From Cystobacter fuscus DSM 2262 (GTDB lineage: Bacteria > Myxococcota > Myxococcia > Myxococcales > Myxococcaceae): 64,000 bases of DNA. Shown piece by piece: positions 38,201 to 46,209 of this stretch (within the stretch, counting starts at the first letter, position 1; each line of letters starts with the position of its first letter). The stretch is from NCBI RefSeq assembly GCF_000335475.2, contig NZ_ANAH02000064.1, positions 124,001-188,000 of the forward strand. Direction: 5' to 3'. The translations under genes were made by a program, and so were the position numbers. A model generated the notes under the pieces. That model did no database searches. It saw only the letters and a program-made list of their open reading frames with translations, and was not told the DNA's origin.

Positions 38201-38294
38201 CCCCCAGCATCCCACCTGGTCGCGGCGGGTCATGGCGGTGCCGGGCCAGGAAGTGGTGGCCATCGCGCGGGCGCGCGAGCCCGTCACGCCTTGA
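35292..38294 (+). CDS. Ser/Thr kinase with two N-terminal STAS-like/zinc-ribbon modules and a C-terminal membrane segment
   Basis: This is a 1000-residue protein. Residues 1-360 are two tandem modules, each a STAS-like fold (FIVLDLGQVERISSFGV; VAFDFSHVSRVEPDAI) followed by a four-Cys knuckle pair: C110RAC/C140PVC and C288RHC/C318PVC. A Hanks kinase follows at about 395-660 (GQGGMAEVF, catalytic loop HCDVSPHN at 526-533, DFG, SPE), then a Pro-rich linker with a 30-residue duplication. One TM helix starts at Trp 834 and a PEGA-like C-terminal domain follows. The HRD Arg is Cys, common in myxobacterial kinases. The GTG start at 35292 is the first in frame before conserved sequence. Confidence 0.88.
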   Translation: METQGCSATINRVRVGTIHHVRIAGVIDETFPLTSKIRDLVGFIVLDLGQVERISSFGVSKWIEFTSKLPPGALSLYLVNTPPVMVDQLNMVEGFAGVARVLSVLAPYLCRACGEDRLRLVDLQAEAAVIAEGRAPVHTCPVCAGKLEFADLPSEFFDHARRQHFGTVDPLVMRYLRAIMPSAPVPLTTHLKIVQDDITYITLASELTGDLNVRRLATGLEGRVAFDFSHVSRVEPDAIPKLEQVLDTASRGAQVVLCRVTPPALTALARFGRPLAARINTLWLPSECRHCGNENPQRTLASEYLARLLTNASPERECPVCGGTARLPAIPQLVQLLGQTPLVETRLEDIEALEPRALSQYLFSTNTEPSENEGKESTSDLNNDIGATRLRVLRRLGQGGMAEVFLARQVGVKGFEKYVVMKKVLSQYAENTDFVDMLFAEARANARLTHPNVVQTFDMGMSEGVAYILMEYVRGPDLKRLMTEMKRKGISLPLEHALRIISETAAGLHYAHSYVDPAGVSHPVVHCDVSPHNILVSLDGAIKLGDFGIAKVQGEEVARSGVVKGKISYISPEAAAGRPLDARNDVFSLGVVFFELLTGQLPFKRDHDAATLSAIVRDPAPVPSQLKPEIPQDVSEVILRTLEKDRMRRTPSAAALREEIEAVMARHGLHSSPAEVARFFLNTLGERLAEFGPISPATGSFPAVVSASNSPTRTGPSPILKGSTGETSMDPPPPGTALKSPNWTGPSPILRGSTGETPMVPPPPGTALSAVLTAPVPPATPAAPPPVSPAPAAPPPAALAAPPPKVASAPPATPATPPPMEVVPAASRAFPVRWVVAGVLGLLSLIAVAVAASRSGASVEVLNREPGEQLYVAGLRVEDAQALDPKEVRQRIISTSVEGRLRRFGLAVREDVLDVHTLTETQPVPGSQGTLKVSEPAGCLVEVDGRMAPGKTPVSLPIEAGRELEVRVSCPQHPTWSRRVMAVPGQEVVAIARAREPVTP
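37419..37598 (+). repeat. In-frame 90-bp tandem duplication in the kinase linker
   Basis: Two consecutive 90-base units (37419-37508 and 37509-37598) encode the 30-residue pattern SPxxTGPSPIL(K/R)GSTGET...PPPPGTAL. The nucleotide units are nearly identical, so the duplication is recent. It lengthens the Pro-rich linker between kinase domain and membrane segment. Confidence 0.8.
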
Positions 38295-38416
38295 GTCCAC
38301 GGGCCACGTGGGTGGGCTCGAGTTCAAACGCGCCCTGCTGGACTTCGAGCGGGGTGGGGGGGAGCGCACCTTGACTGACTTTCTTGCCCGTGTGCGCCGA
38401 GGGCCGGGCAGCGGCA

Positions 38417-38444
38417 ACGGGGAGACGCCCGCGCGTCTCCCCGT
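38417..38444. terminator. Perfect 11-bp hairpin between convergent kinase and lipoprotein genes
   Basis: ACGGGGAGACG (38417-38427) is exactly complementary to CGTCTCCCCGT (38434-38444), with loop CCCGCG. It lies between stop codons at 38294 and 38454 and probably ends both transcripts. Confidence 0.65.
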
Positions 38445-38453
38445 CACTTGGGA

Positions 38454-40982
38454 CTAGGGAGTGAGCCGCAGGTAGAACAGGTCGGAGGCTCCGCGCGGCG
38501 TGTACGTCACCCCGTCATGCTGGAAGGGCTGGGCGAAGTCGCCCCCGAGCAACACGTCACTGCCGGTCGTCGGAGCCAGGAGCATCCGGGGCCCGTAGTC
38601 GTCCCCCGTGAACTGCGGCTCGAGCGAGCGGGACCAGAGGTGCGCGCCCGTCGCGGTGTAGCGCGCCACGAAGGCCGAGTTCGAGACGTACGCGTCCGGG
38701 CCCACGACACCGCCGCCCAGGTCGACATTGGTGCCAAAACCCGAGACCGTGTAGGTGTCATCGCTCGTCGCGACGAGGTTCTGGAGCCGGGTCTCCTTGA
38801 GATCGCGCAGGGCCTTGTCGCCGCCCGTGGCGCTCAGCGTGCCCGTGAAGCCATTGACGTTTTCCGGGTAGCCCTGATCCGACGGATCGCCTCCGGTATA
38901 CGTGCCTCCCCCGAAGCGGAAGGTGCCGCCCAGGTTGGCGCCAAAGGCCACGTCGCCATTGGGCAGCGGCCGGACGGCGATGACCTCGCCGAAGACCCAG
39001 GAGGGGCCCTGGAACACCCGCTTCCACTGGAGCGCACCCGTGGCGCCGTCGTACTTCGCGAGGTAGGGCGAGCTCCAAGCGATCGGCTGCCCATCACCGA
39101 GATCCGCGCCGGAGTTGGCCCGGCCCGCCACGAAGACATTGCCCGCGTTGTCGGTGCTCACCGCCCGGGTCTCCGCCGTGGGTTCGGAAGCAGCCCCCTC
39201 GGTGGCACGGGACCAGACATGCTGGCCCCGCCAGTCGAACTTCGCGATGAAGCTGCCCGGATAGGCATCCTCGCTATAGACGCTGTTGCGACCCGCGAAG
39301 AGCACGCCGCCTCCGAAATCCACCTCGCCATGGAAGTTACCCGTGACGATGAGACTGCCCTGGGCATCCGTGGCCACCGCCGCCGCCTGGACGGGCCAGT
39401 ACTGGAGCTGCTGGTCCGGCACGTAGAAGTAGGTGGCGACGAAGCCGTGGCTCCACACGGGCTGGCCGGAGGGAGAGAACTTCGCGATGAACGTCCCCGC
39501 GGCCCACGACCCGGGCACCGTGGTCAGTGCGCCCGTGCCGAGGTCGGGCGCGCCGGAGTAGGTGCCCACCACGAGGATGTTGCCCTCGGGCGTGACGGTG
39601 AGCGACTGGGGATGGACGTTCGCGGTGGTCACCTGCCGGGTCCACAGGGCACGGCCCGCCGCGTCGTAGTGCGCGAGGGCGAAGCCCGTTCCCTCCGGGA
39701 AGGGAGCGTCGCCAAAGCGGCCCGCCGCCACGAGGCCGCCATGGGAGTCGGCGCTCAGCGCCATCAGCCGCTCGTCGCCCGCGCCGCCGTAGTGCCGGGT
39801 GTAGCTCGTGCGGCCCCCCGCCGTGCCCCGGTAGGTGCAGTAGGGGCCCGATTCCAGCTCGACGCGCAGCTGGGGATGCCGCTCGGCCGCCGCCGCGTTC
39901 GCCGACACGAAGTCCACCCCATCGCCCGAATCCGACAGGAGCCCGAAGAAGAGGGCGCCTCGTTGTCTGGCCGCGACGCTCGTGACGTCCGCCTCCACCC
40001 AGGTGTTGGCCGAGATGGCGCCGAGATCCGCCAGCGGCGGGCCCACGACGGTCGGCCGGGTGTTCCAATCGAAGTCATAGGACGGCCAGCTCCAGCCGCC
40101 CTGGGTGGTGTGCACCCGCGGACCGTTGGAGGTGCCCTCCGTGGCGAACAGCCGCACCGTGGCCCGCTTCACGTTCCACGCGTCGAGGTCGTAGATGTAC
40201 TCGTTGGAGAAGAACAGGTAGGACTCCAAGCGCGTGGGGTTCGAGTCCACGAGCAACACGGACTCGCTTCCGAAGCGTTGCGTGGGCTGGGCCTCGGACA
40301 CGGAGGTGTCCCCGTACGGTTGCTCGGTGCGGGTCTTCGTGTAGACGCGCGGCAGGCAGGTGGGCTCGGAGTCCACCGTGAGCACGAGCTGGGGCCTTCT
40401 GTCTGCCCGGCTGTTCTCGCGCGAGGCGAAGTCCACGCCATCCGCCGAGGTGGCCTCCAGGATGAAGGTGTAGTCGCCATCGCCATGCACCGCGGCCGAC
40501 ACGTTGAAGTCCGCCCAGGTGCCACTGGAGAGCGCCGCCTTGTCTTCCAGCAACTGCTGCTCGGAGGCGTACGGCGACCGGTACCAGGTGAGTGTCGATT
40601 CCTGCCAGTCCCAGTTGCGCGTGCCGTAGAGCCGCGGTCCGTCCGTGGTGCTGTCCGTGACATACAGGCGCAACCTCGCGTGGGTCACCGTGCCCGTCAG
40701 TCCGGTGACGTTGAAGCGCAGATACCCGCTCTCCTCGGGTGACTGGTCCACGCTCAGCGTCTCCTCGCTCCCGAAGTTCTGCTCGGGCGAGTCCCGGCGC
40801 GCGACCGCATCCGCGCTCGGCGTGAAGGTCACCGTCGTGACCAGGGCCTGCTCCACCCGCGAGGTGGGCGCCGCGCTCCGCGCCTCCGCCTGCCCGCTCT
40901 CCCCCGTGCCGCAGTGGGTCAACAACGCCACCGCCGCCACTCCGCCCATCCACCTCGCGCCCCACCCCAATCCACGTCTCAT
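38454..40982 (-). CDS. Secreted DNRLRE/CBM96-type protein with beta-propeller-like repeats
   Basis: This is an 842-residue exported protein. The signal segment is RWMGGVAAVALLTHC, with a Cys at an atypical lipobox. Two DNRLRE-type modules follow at about 40-200 and 210-400, each with a FGSEETL/FGSESVL-like strand, L(R/Y)F and WNT/WYRSP patterns. Then repeats of the form 'G.I...G.F.G..DFGGG.L...FIAKF...G...WSR' resemble SBBP propeller blades. Such proteins bind surfaces or carbohydrates and are frequent in predatory myxobacteria. ATG 40982 has GAGGTGG eight bases upstream. Confidence 0.8.
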   Translation of the reverse strand: MRRGLGWGARWMGGVAAVALLTHCGTGESGQAEARSAAPTSRVEQALVTTVTFTPSADAVARRDSPEQNFGSEETLSVDQSPEESGYLRFNVTGLTGTVTHARLRLYVTDSTTDGPRLYGTRNWDWQESTLTWYRSPYASEQQLLEDKAALSSGTWADFNVSAAVHGDGDYTFILEATSADGVDFASRENSRADRRPQLVLTVDSEPTCLPRVYTKTRTEQPYGDTSVSEAQPTQRFGSESVLLVDSNPTRLESYLFFSNEYIYDLDAWNVKRATVRLFATEGTSNGPRVHTTQGGWSWPSYDFDWNTRPTVVGPPLADLGAISANTWVEADVTSVAARQRGALFFGLLSDSGDGVDFVSANAAAAERHPQLRVELESGPYCTYRGTAGGRTSYTRHYGGAGDERLMALSADSHGGLVAAGRFGDAPFPEGTGFALAHYDAAGRALWTRQVTTANVHPQSLTVTPEGNILVVGTYSGAPDLGTGALTTVPGSWAAGTFIAKFSPSGQPVWSHGFVATYFYVPDQQLQYWPVQAAAVATDAQGSLIVTGNFHGEVDFGGGVLFAGRNSVYSEDAYPGSFIAKFDWRGQHVWSRATEGAASEPTAETRAVSTDNAGNVFVAGRANSGADLGDGQPIAWSSPYLAKYDGATGALQWKRVFQGPSWVFGEVIAVRPLPNGDVAFGANLGGTFRFGGGTYTGGDPSDQGYPENVNGFTGTLSATGGDKALRDLKETRLQNLVATSDDTYTVSGFGTNVDLGGGVVGPDAYVSNSAFVARYTATGAHLWSRSLEPQFTGDDYGPRMLLAPTTGSDVLLGGDFAQPFQHDGVTYTPRGASDLFYLRLTP

Positions 40983-41380
40983 CTCGTGCCCACCTCGTGA
41001 TGCGGCTCGTCCGCCGCACACGCGGGGTATGCACCCACTGTGCCCGTGAGTGTCATCCGGATGGACGACAGTGGCGCTTCGGGACGGGTGGCCTCCTGTC
41101 ACGTTCGTGTCGCGCGCGGCCCACGCGGAGAAGCGCAGTGCCCTGGAGGGCGAGGGATGGAGTCTGTTCGAGGAATCAGATTTCCGAGGCCGAGCATCCG
41201 CCCGGGGAAGGTGGGCGGCGGCGGTTCGTCTCCTCGCCCTTCGAGGTGCCTCGCTCGCATCGTTGCTTCTGGCGGGACGGGACTTGGAGATAGCGTAGGC
41301 GGCATGACGTTCACGCGGTGCGTCGCGGTTCCGAGGAACAGGGATGGCCGCCATTTCCCGGAGCCAGGTGCGTAGGGAGC
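40983..41380. other. Divergent gap of about 400 bases
   Basis: No gene, repeat or palindrome that I would defend is present. It must hold the minus-strand promoter of the DNRLRE protein and the plus-strand promoter of the STAS-like gene. Several open frames here have no start context and no recognisable protein features. Confidence 0.35.
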
Positions 41381-41815
41381 ATGGCCGCGTCCATCATCTT
41401 CGACGACTCACTCTGGCCGCTGCTCGTGTCCCGCTTCGAGGGACAGGTCTCGGACGAGGCCTATGAGGAGTACCTCCTCCAGGGGTCGCTCTACCTGCGG
41501 CGCGGCGAGCCGTACGTCAGTGTGCTCGACACGGTGCGGCTCTCCCTGCCCACGGTGCGCCAGCGCCAGCGCCAATTCGAGTGGCTGCGCCAACACGAGC
41601 AGCCCATGCGCGAGCTGCTGCTCGGCTGCGCGTTCATCATCACCTCGCCCCTCATCCGGCTGACGATGAGCACCGTCTTCCACCTCATGCCCATGCCCAC
41701 GCCTTATGTCGCCGTGCAGGACATGGCACGGGCGGTGGCATGGGCCACGGCCCGGCTGAGGGAAGCGGGCCACGCCGAGGCCGCCGCGAGCATCCTCGAG
41801 CGCTTCCACCCCTGA
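41381..41815 (+). CDS. STAS/SpoIIAA-like small protein (unassigned)
   Basis: This 144-residue cytoplasmic protein has the pattern IIFDDSLWPLLVSRFEGQV.DEAYEEYL at the N-terminus (cited in parts), YVSVLDT in the middle, and ITSPLIRL followed by an Ala/Trp-rich C-terminal helix. This order of strands and helices resembles STAS-like proteins that myxobacteria carry near signalling genes. The family identity is a weak inference. It is upstream of the DAC-like gene on the same strand, 165 bases away. ATG 41381 is preceded by TAGGGAG. Confidence 0.6.
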   Translation: MAASIIFDDSLWPLLVSRFEGQVSDEAYEEYLLQGSLYLRRGEPYVSVLDTVRLSLPTVRQRQRQFEWLRQHEQPMRELLLGCAFIITSPLIRLTMSTVFHLMPMPTPYVAVQDMARAVAWATARLREAGHAEAAASILERFHP

Positions 41816-41980
41816 CCCCTGGAGAGAGGCGGGAGTGTCACCCCGCCATCATCCGGAGTGCCCGGATGCCTGGAGGGCTTGCCGGCATCGCGCGTCCCCG
41901 GGAAATTCGGAGGGAGCGCGAAGGGCCTGAAGGATGGATAATTCATTCCAGGCCCTGGCCGGTCGCCGCGGTGTCTCCCC

Positions 41981-43093
41981 ATGCTCTTCCTGGCTTCAGA
42001 CGATGAGTCGAATGTTCCGGGCCCCCGGTCGAACCTGGGTCCCGTGGATCCGGGTGCCTCGACGGTGCTGTCCTTTCGCCACCTGCTGTCGGAGGCGATC
42101 TCCTCCTTCCTGTCCGAGGCCGGGCTGGGCTCCGCGCAGGTGGGCGAGCCCATCAGCGAGCTGCTCGTGACGCTGTCGCGCTACCGGGAGGAGGGCGAGC
42201 CGCTCTTCCCGGTGGCGTTCCTGGGGGAGGACCTGGACGGGATGATGCGGGTGCTCAACGGCAAGGATCCGGTGGCGGTGGGAACGGGTCCCCGCACGCG
42301 CGAGACGGTGCAGCGGGCGCTCAAGCAGTGCGCGCCGCTCGGCCAGGGACGCTGGTGGTCGCTGTACCTGCTGCTCGTGCCCGAGGGCTTCCGCTACGGC
42401 ATCTTCCGCACCGAGCCCTCGCCGCTGGTGGAGACGCCGCTGGAGCGCATGCGGCGCGCGGGCGATGGCGCCTCGCGCATGGTGGGGGTGCTGCAACTGG
42501 CGGAGAACGTCGTCGAGCTGCGCGCGCTGGGCGGACTCACGCGGCACGTGTTCCTGTCGGGCGCGCGGGCGGAGAACCTGCTGCCCACGGTGGCCATGGA
42601 TGAGCTGGCGCTGGGGCTGACGGCGGACGTGCGCGAGCCGGCACGCGGCCTCACGCGCGACTTCTACCGGCGCGTCCTCTTCGAGGCCATGCAGTCCTCG
42701 CACGGCACGCTGGTGGCGGTGCTGCCCAAGGGGGGCTCGGCCCTGCCGCTCTTCGTGGACGGCGTGCTGCTGGAGACGCCCATCGACATGGTGGCGCGGG
42801 TGATGCGCCACCACGGGTCGCCGGAGGTGGAGTCCGCTTCGGCGGTGAGCGCCATGGCGCAACTGCTGCGCGGGATGATGGCCACCGACGGCATCACCGT
42901 GCTGCGCTCGGATGGCTTCATCCTCGGCTACAACGTCTTCATCCGGCACCCGGAGACGCTCAGCCGCGAGGCGGCGCGCGTGGGGGGCGCCCGGCGGCGC
43001 ACCTACGAGGTGTTGTGCGGCTGGGTGGGGCGGGAGCTGACCACGGCCTTCTTCCGCTCGCAGGACGGGGCCATCGCCTGCTGCCGGGACTGA
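41981..43093 (+). CDS. Possible DAC-like nucleotide-sensor domain protein (DACN type)
   Basis: This 370-residue protein has no membrane segment. The C-terminal third reads MMATDGITVLRSDGFILGYNVFI, then GGARRRTYEVL and FRSQDGAIACC. This order (DGA-like strand, G..R.R.. helix, final DG strand) resembles DisA/CdaA-like DAC domains and their inactive sensor relatives. The first 200 residues are unnamed. The start at 41981 lacks a good Shine-Dalgarno, so the true start could be a little further in. Function is proposed, not shown. Confidence 0.55.
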   Translation: MLFLASDDESNVPGPRSNLGPVDPGASTVLSFRHLLSEAISSFLSEAGLGSAQVGEPISELLVTLSRYREEGEPLFPVAFLGEDLDGMMRVLNGKDPVAVGTGPRTRETVQRALKQCAPLGQGRWWSLYLLLVPEGFRYGIFRTEPSPLVETPLERMRRAGDGASRMVGVLQLAENVVELRALGGLTRHVFLSGARAENLLPTVAMDELALGLTADVREPARGLTRDFYRRVLFEAMQSSHGTLVAVLPKGGSALPLFVDGVLLETPIDMVARVMRHHGSPEVESASAVSAMAQLLRGMMATDGITVLRSDGFILGYNVFIRHPETLSREAARVGGARRRTYEVLCGWVGRELTTAFFRSQDGAIACCRD

Positions 43094-43142
43094 GCGTTTC
43101 GGCCCTGGCCGTGACTCCGGGCCTGTGACAGGCTCGCGCCGC

Positions 43143-43814
43143 ATGCGAGTCCTCCCCGTCATGCTTCGGGTGTTGAGCGCGGCCACCGTGCTCCTCGTGG
43201 GGTGCAAGAACACCGCGCGGCCACCTCCGCCCCCGGAGCCGGCTCCGCGCACCGGACGCGAGGAGGAGCTTCTCCCGCCGCTCCGGCCCGTGTCGGACTT
43301 CTCCACCATCGCCGATCCCCGGGCCCGTTCGATCGCGCTCTTCACCGAGGCCGGCCGGGTCATCACCCATCCGCGCTGCACCAACTGCCACCCGGCGGAC
43401 GGCGTGCCGCGCCAGGGGCTGGAGCAGCGGCGCCATCTGCCCGCGGTCTCCGGTGGGGAGAGCGGCCATGGCCCTCCGGGACTGCCCTGCACGGCGTGCC
43501 ATCAGGCGACCAACCTCCCCGTGGTGGGCGAGACGCTGCGCGGCGTCCCCGGCAATCCCAAGTGGGCCCTGGCTCCGGCGGAGATGGCGTGGGTGGGCAG
43601 GTCCCTGGGCTCCATCTGCGCGCAGCTCAAGGATCCGGCGCGCAACGGCGGCAAGGACCTGGCACGGTTGCACCACCACATGGCCGAGGACGTGCTGGTC
43701 GCCTGGGGGTGGGATCCGGGGCCCGGGCTCCAGGCGGTGCCCGGCACGCAGCGGGCCTTCGGGGAGCTCCTCCAGGCGTGGATCGACACCGGGGCCCACT
43801 GTCCGGAGCCCTGA
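43143..43814 (+). CDS. Exported di-haem cytochrome-like protein of the isoquinoline 1-oxidoreductase subunit type
   Basis: This 223-residue lipoprotein has lipobox LLVGC and two haem c motifs, CTNCH and CTACH, at about 78-82 and 112-116. The C-terminus (WALAPAEMAWVGRSLGSIC ... DPARNGG, cited partly) is the pattern of small c-type proteins labelled 'isoquinoline 1-oxidoreductase subunit'. It should pass electrons from a molybdenum hydroxylase to the respiratory chain. The matching IorA/IorB-like genes lie only 3 kb away at 46962-49651. ATG 43143 starts the signal peptide. Confidence 0.75.
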   Translation: MRVLPVMLRVLSAATVLLVGCKNTARPPPPPEPAPRTGREEELLPPLRPVSDFSTIADPRARSIALFTEAGRVITHPRCTNCHPADGVPRQGLEQRRHLPAVSGGESGHGPPGLPCTACHQATNLPVVGETLRGVPGNPKWALAPAEMAWVGRSLGSICAQLKDPARNGGKDLARLHHHMAEDVLVAWGWDPGPGLQAVPGTQRAFGELLQAWIDTGAHCPEP

Positions 43815-43863
43815 GCGCTCCGGGAATTCGAAGCACTCCACCTGATTGTTCAGGAGACCAACC

Positions 43864-45396
43864 ATGCAAGACAAACCGCTCGCCCTCGAACAGCCCGTGA
43901 CGTCCGAGCCCCAGCAGCCGGCGTCCCCGCCGAGGCAGAACAGCTACGACAGCACGCCCCCGCCGGCGCTGCTGGACTTCATGATGAAGGACTGGAAGCC
44001 GGCCTCCACGAAGCCGCCGCCCCGCCTCAAGCACGCGGAGTCCTTCCTGGCGCGGCGCCGGGCCCTGTCCAAGCTGTTTCCCGGAGAGACGCTCGTCATT
44101 CCCACCGGGCACGAGAAGGTGCGCGCCAACGACACCACCTACCGCTTCCGCCCTGGCAGTGACTTCTACTACCTGACGGGCAACCTGGAGCCGGACTGCG
44201 TGCTGGTGATGGAGCCCAAGCAGGGCGGCGGCCACACGGACATCCTGTTCGTGGAGCCCAACCCCGGCCGGAGCGACACCACCTTCTTCACGGATCGCGT
44301 GAAGGGCGAGCTGTGGGTCGGCCCCCGGCTGGGCGTGGAGCAGAGCAAGGCCCGCTTCGGCATCGAGGAGTGCCGGGGGCTGCCCGAGCTGTCCGCGCGG
44401 CTGTCGTCCCTGCGGGGCGCGGCGATCCATCCCTGGCGCGTGCTCCGGGGCTTCTCCGCGAAGGTGGACGGCGTGCTGCCCGAGCAGACCGAGAGGGATC
44501 GGGCGCTCGCCACGGCGCTCTCCGAGATGCGGCTCCTCAAGGACGCCCAGGAGTTGCGTGAGCTGTCCGCGGCCATCGCCTCCACGCACCGGGGCTTCGA
44601 GGACGTGATCCGCTCGCTACGCTCCGCCCAGAGCGAGCGCACGGTGGAGGGCATCTTCAACCTGCGCGCCCGGGAAGAGGGCAACGACGTGGGCTACGGC
44701 ACCATCGCCGCCTCCGGCCAGCACGCCTGCGTGCTCCATTGGACGCGCAATGACGGCAAGCTCCAGCCGGGAGAGCTGTTGCTGCTGGACGCGGGCGTGG
44801 AGGGCAACTCGCTCTACACCGCGGACATCACCCGCACGATGCCCATCAGTGGCCGCTTCACCAAGGAGCAGCGGGAGATCTACACGCTGGTGTTCGAGGC
44901 CCAGAAGGCGGCGTTCAAGGCCATCAAACCGGGCGTCGACTTCATGGAGCCCAACCGCGTGGCGATGCGGGTGCTCGCTCAGGGCCTGGAGCGCCTGCGC
45001 ATCCTGCCCACCTCCGCCGAGGAGGCGCTCAAGGACGAGAACCAGTTCTACAAGCGCTACTCGCTGCACAACATCAGCCACATGCTCGGGCTGGACGTGC
45101 ATGACTGCGCGCAGGCGCGGCAGGAGGCCTACAAGTACGGCAAGCTCCAGCCCGGCATGGTGCTCACCGTGGAGCCCGGCCTGTACTTCCAGAGAGATGA
45201 CCTGACCGTGCCGGCGAAGTACCGCGGCATCGGCGTGCGCATCGAGGACGACGTCGTGGTCACCGCGCGGGGCATGCGCAACCTCTCCGAGGACATCCCC
45301 CGCGAGGCGGACGAGATCGAGGACTGGATGGCCCGCGTCTGGAAGGAGAGCGACAAGAAGGCGGGCGGCAAGCGCGGGGCTGGGAAGAAGCGCTAG
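43864..45396 (+). CDS. Aminopeptidase P family protein (Xaa-Pro peptidase, M24)
   Basis: This 510-residue metallopeptidase cleaves the bond before a penultimate proline. The N-terminal AMP_N domain is at about 55-200 and the pita-bread fold follows with all metal ligands: Asp in LLLLDAGVEG, Asp in YTADITRTM, His in SHMLGLDVHD, Glu in VEPGLYF and Glu in VRIEDDVVV. An AGGAGA site precedes ATG 43864. The Pro-rich 45-residue N-terminal extension and the Lys-rich tail are additions to the usual length of about 440. Confidence 0.92.
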   Translation: MQDKPLALEQPVTSEPQQPASPPRQNSYDSTPPPALLDFMMKDWKPASTKPPPRLKHAESFLARRRALSKLFPGETLVIPTGHEKVRANDTTYRFRPGSDFYYLTGNLEPDCVLVMEPKQGGGHTDILFVEPNPGRSDTTFFTDRVKGELWVGPRLGVEQSKARFGIEECRGLPELSARLSSLRGAAIHPWRVLRGFSAKVDGVLPEQTERDRALATALSEMRLLKDAQELRELSAAIASTHRGFEDVIRSLRSAQSERTVEGIFNLRAREEGNDVGYGTIAASGQHACVLHWTRNDGKLQPGELLLLDAGVEGNSLYTADITRTMPISGRFTKEQREIYTLVFEAQKAAFKAIKPGVDFMEPNRVAMRVLAQGLERLRILPTSAEEALKDENQFYKRYSLHNISHMLGLDVHDCAQARQEAYKYGKLQPGMVLTVEPGLYFQRDDLTVPAKYRGIGVRIEDDVVVTARGMRNLSEDIPREADEIEDWMARVWKESDKKAGGKRGAGKKR

Positions 45397-45493
45397 TCCA
45401 AGCTCCGGGGGGCTGGGCCCTCGAAGGGGCGTCGGGAGCCAATGGCGCATGCCATGCTTCTCTTAGAGGCAGACCTTTGCCTCTGAGGACCCC

Positions 45494-46189
45494 ATGCGTT
45501 TTCGAAACAGGACGGACGCGGGCCGGCGATTGGCGGCCCTGCTGACAGGGTACCGGGCCGAGTCGCCCCTGGTGCTCGGCCTGCCGCGCGGTGGTGTTCC
45601 CGTGGCCTACGAGGTCGCCCGGACGCTCGGAGCGCCGCTGGACGTATGGGTGGTGCGCAAGGTGGGGGCGCCAGGACACGAGGAACTGGGGTTGGGCGCG
45701 GTGGCCGAGGGCGGGGTGCTCTTCCTGGACCGGGGGATGATGCGCTCGCTGGGCTACTCCGAGACGGCGGTGATGCGGGAGGCCGAGCGCGAGGCGGACG
45801 AGGTGACGGCTCGCGTCGCGCGCTTCCGGGGCTCGCATCCCGCGCCGGAGCTCGAGGGACGCACGCTCCTCCTGGTGGACGACGGCGTGGCCACGGGCGG
45901 CACGATGCGCGCGGCCATCGGGGCGTTGAGGGCGCGGCGGCCGGGGAAGATCGTCCTCGCGGTGCCGGTGGGCGCGGTGGAGTCGCTGGAGTCGCTGCGC
46001 GCCGAGGTGGACGACCTGGTCTGCGTGTACCCAGCCGAGTTCATGATGGCGGTGGGTGAATTCTACGACGACTTCCGCCAGACCTCGGACGAGGAGGTGC
46101 GGGAACTGCTGGCGCGGGCGTGGGGTGAGCGCCCGGAGGCGAGCCGTGCCGGTGCGGAGAGGGAGGGCGGGTACACCTGGTGGACTTGA
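45494..46189 (+). CDS. Phosphoribosyltransferase-like protein
   Basis: This 231-residue type I PRTase fold protein has the PRPP loop LLLVDDGVATGGTM at about 126-139 and LGLPRGGVPVAYEVA near the N-terminus. Such proteins are often paired with, or fused to, a dienelactone-hydrolase-like domain, which is the next gene here. The base or substrate is not known, and many members may not be true salvage enzymes. The gap to the next start is 20 bases. Confidence 0.85.
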   Translation: MRFRNRTDAGRRLAALLTGYRAESPLVLGLPRGGVPVAYEVARTLGAPLDVWVVRKVGAPGHEELGLGAVAEGGVLFLDRGMMRSLGYSETAVMREAEREADEVTARVARFRGSHPAPELEGRTLLLVDDGVATGGTMRAAIGALRARRPGKIVLAVPVGAVESLESLRAEVDDLVCVYPAEFMMAVGEFYDDFRQTSDEEVRELLARAWGERPEASRAGAEREGGYTWWT

Positions 46190-46209
46190 GCGCGGACAGG
46201 AGGCGCGAC

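Noticed and set aside
35121-38447. 1108-codon minus-strand frame opposite the STAS/zinc-ribbon kinase
   Set aside because: Shadow of high-GC third positions; the plus-strand protein has clear kinase motifs.
38448-40742. 764-codon plus-strand frame opposite the DNRLRE lipoprotein
   Set aside because: No domain, Arg/His/Glu-rich; the minus strand has signal peptide, ribosome binding site and repeated domains.
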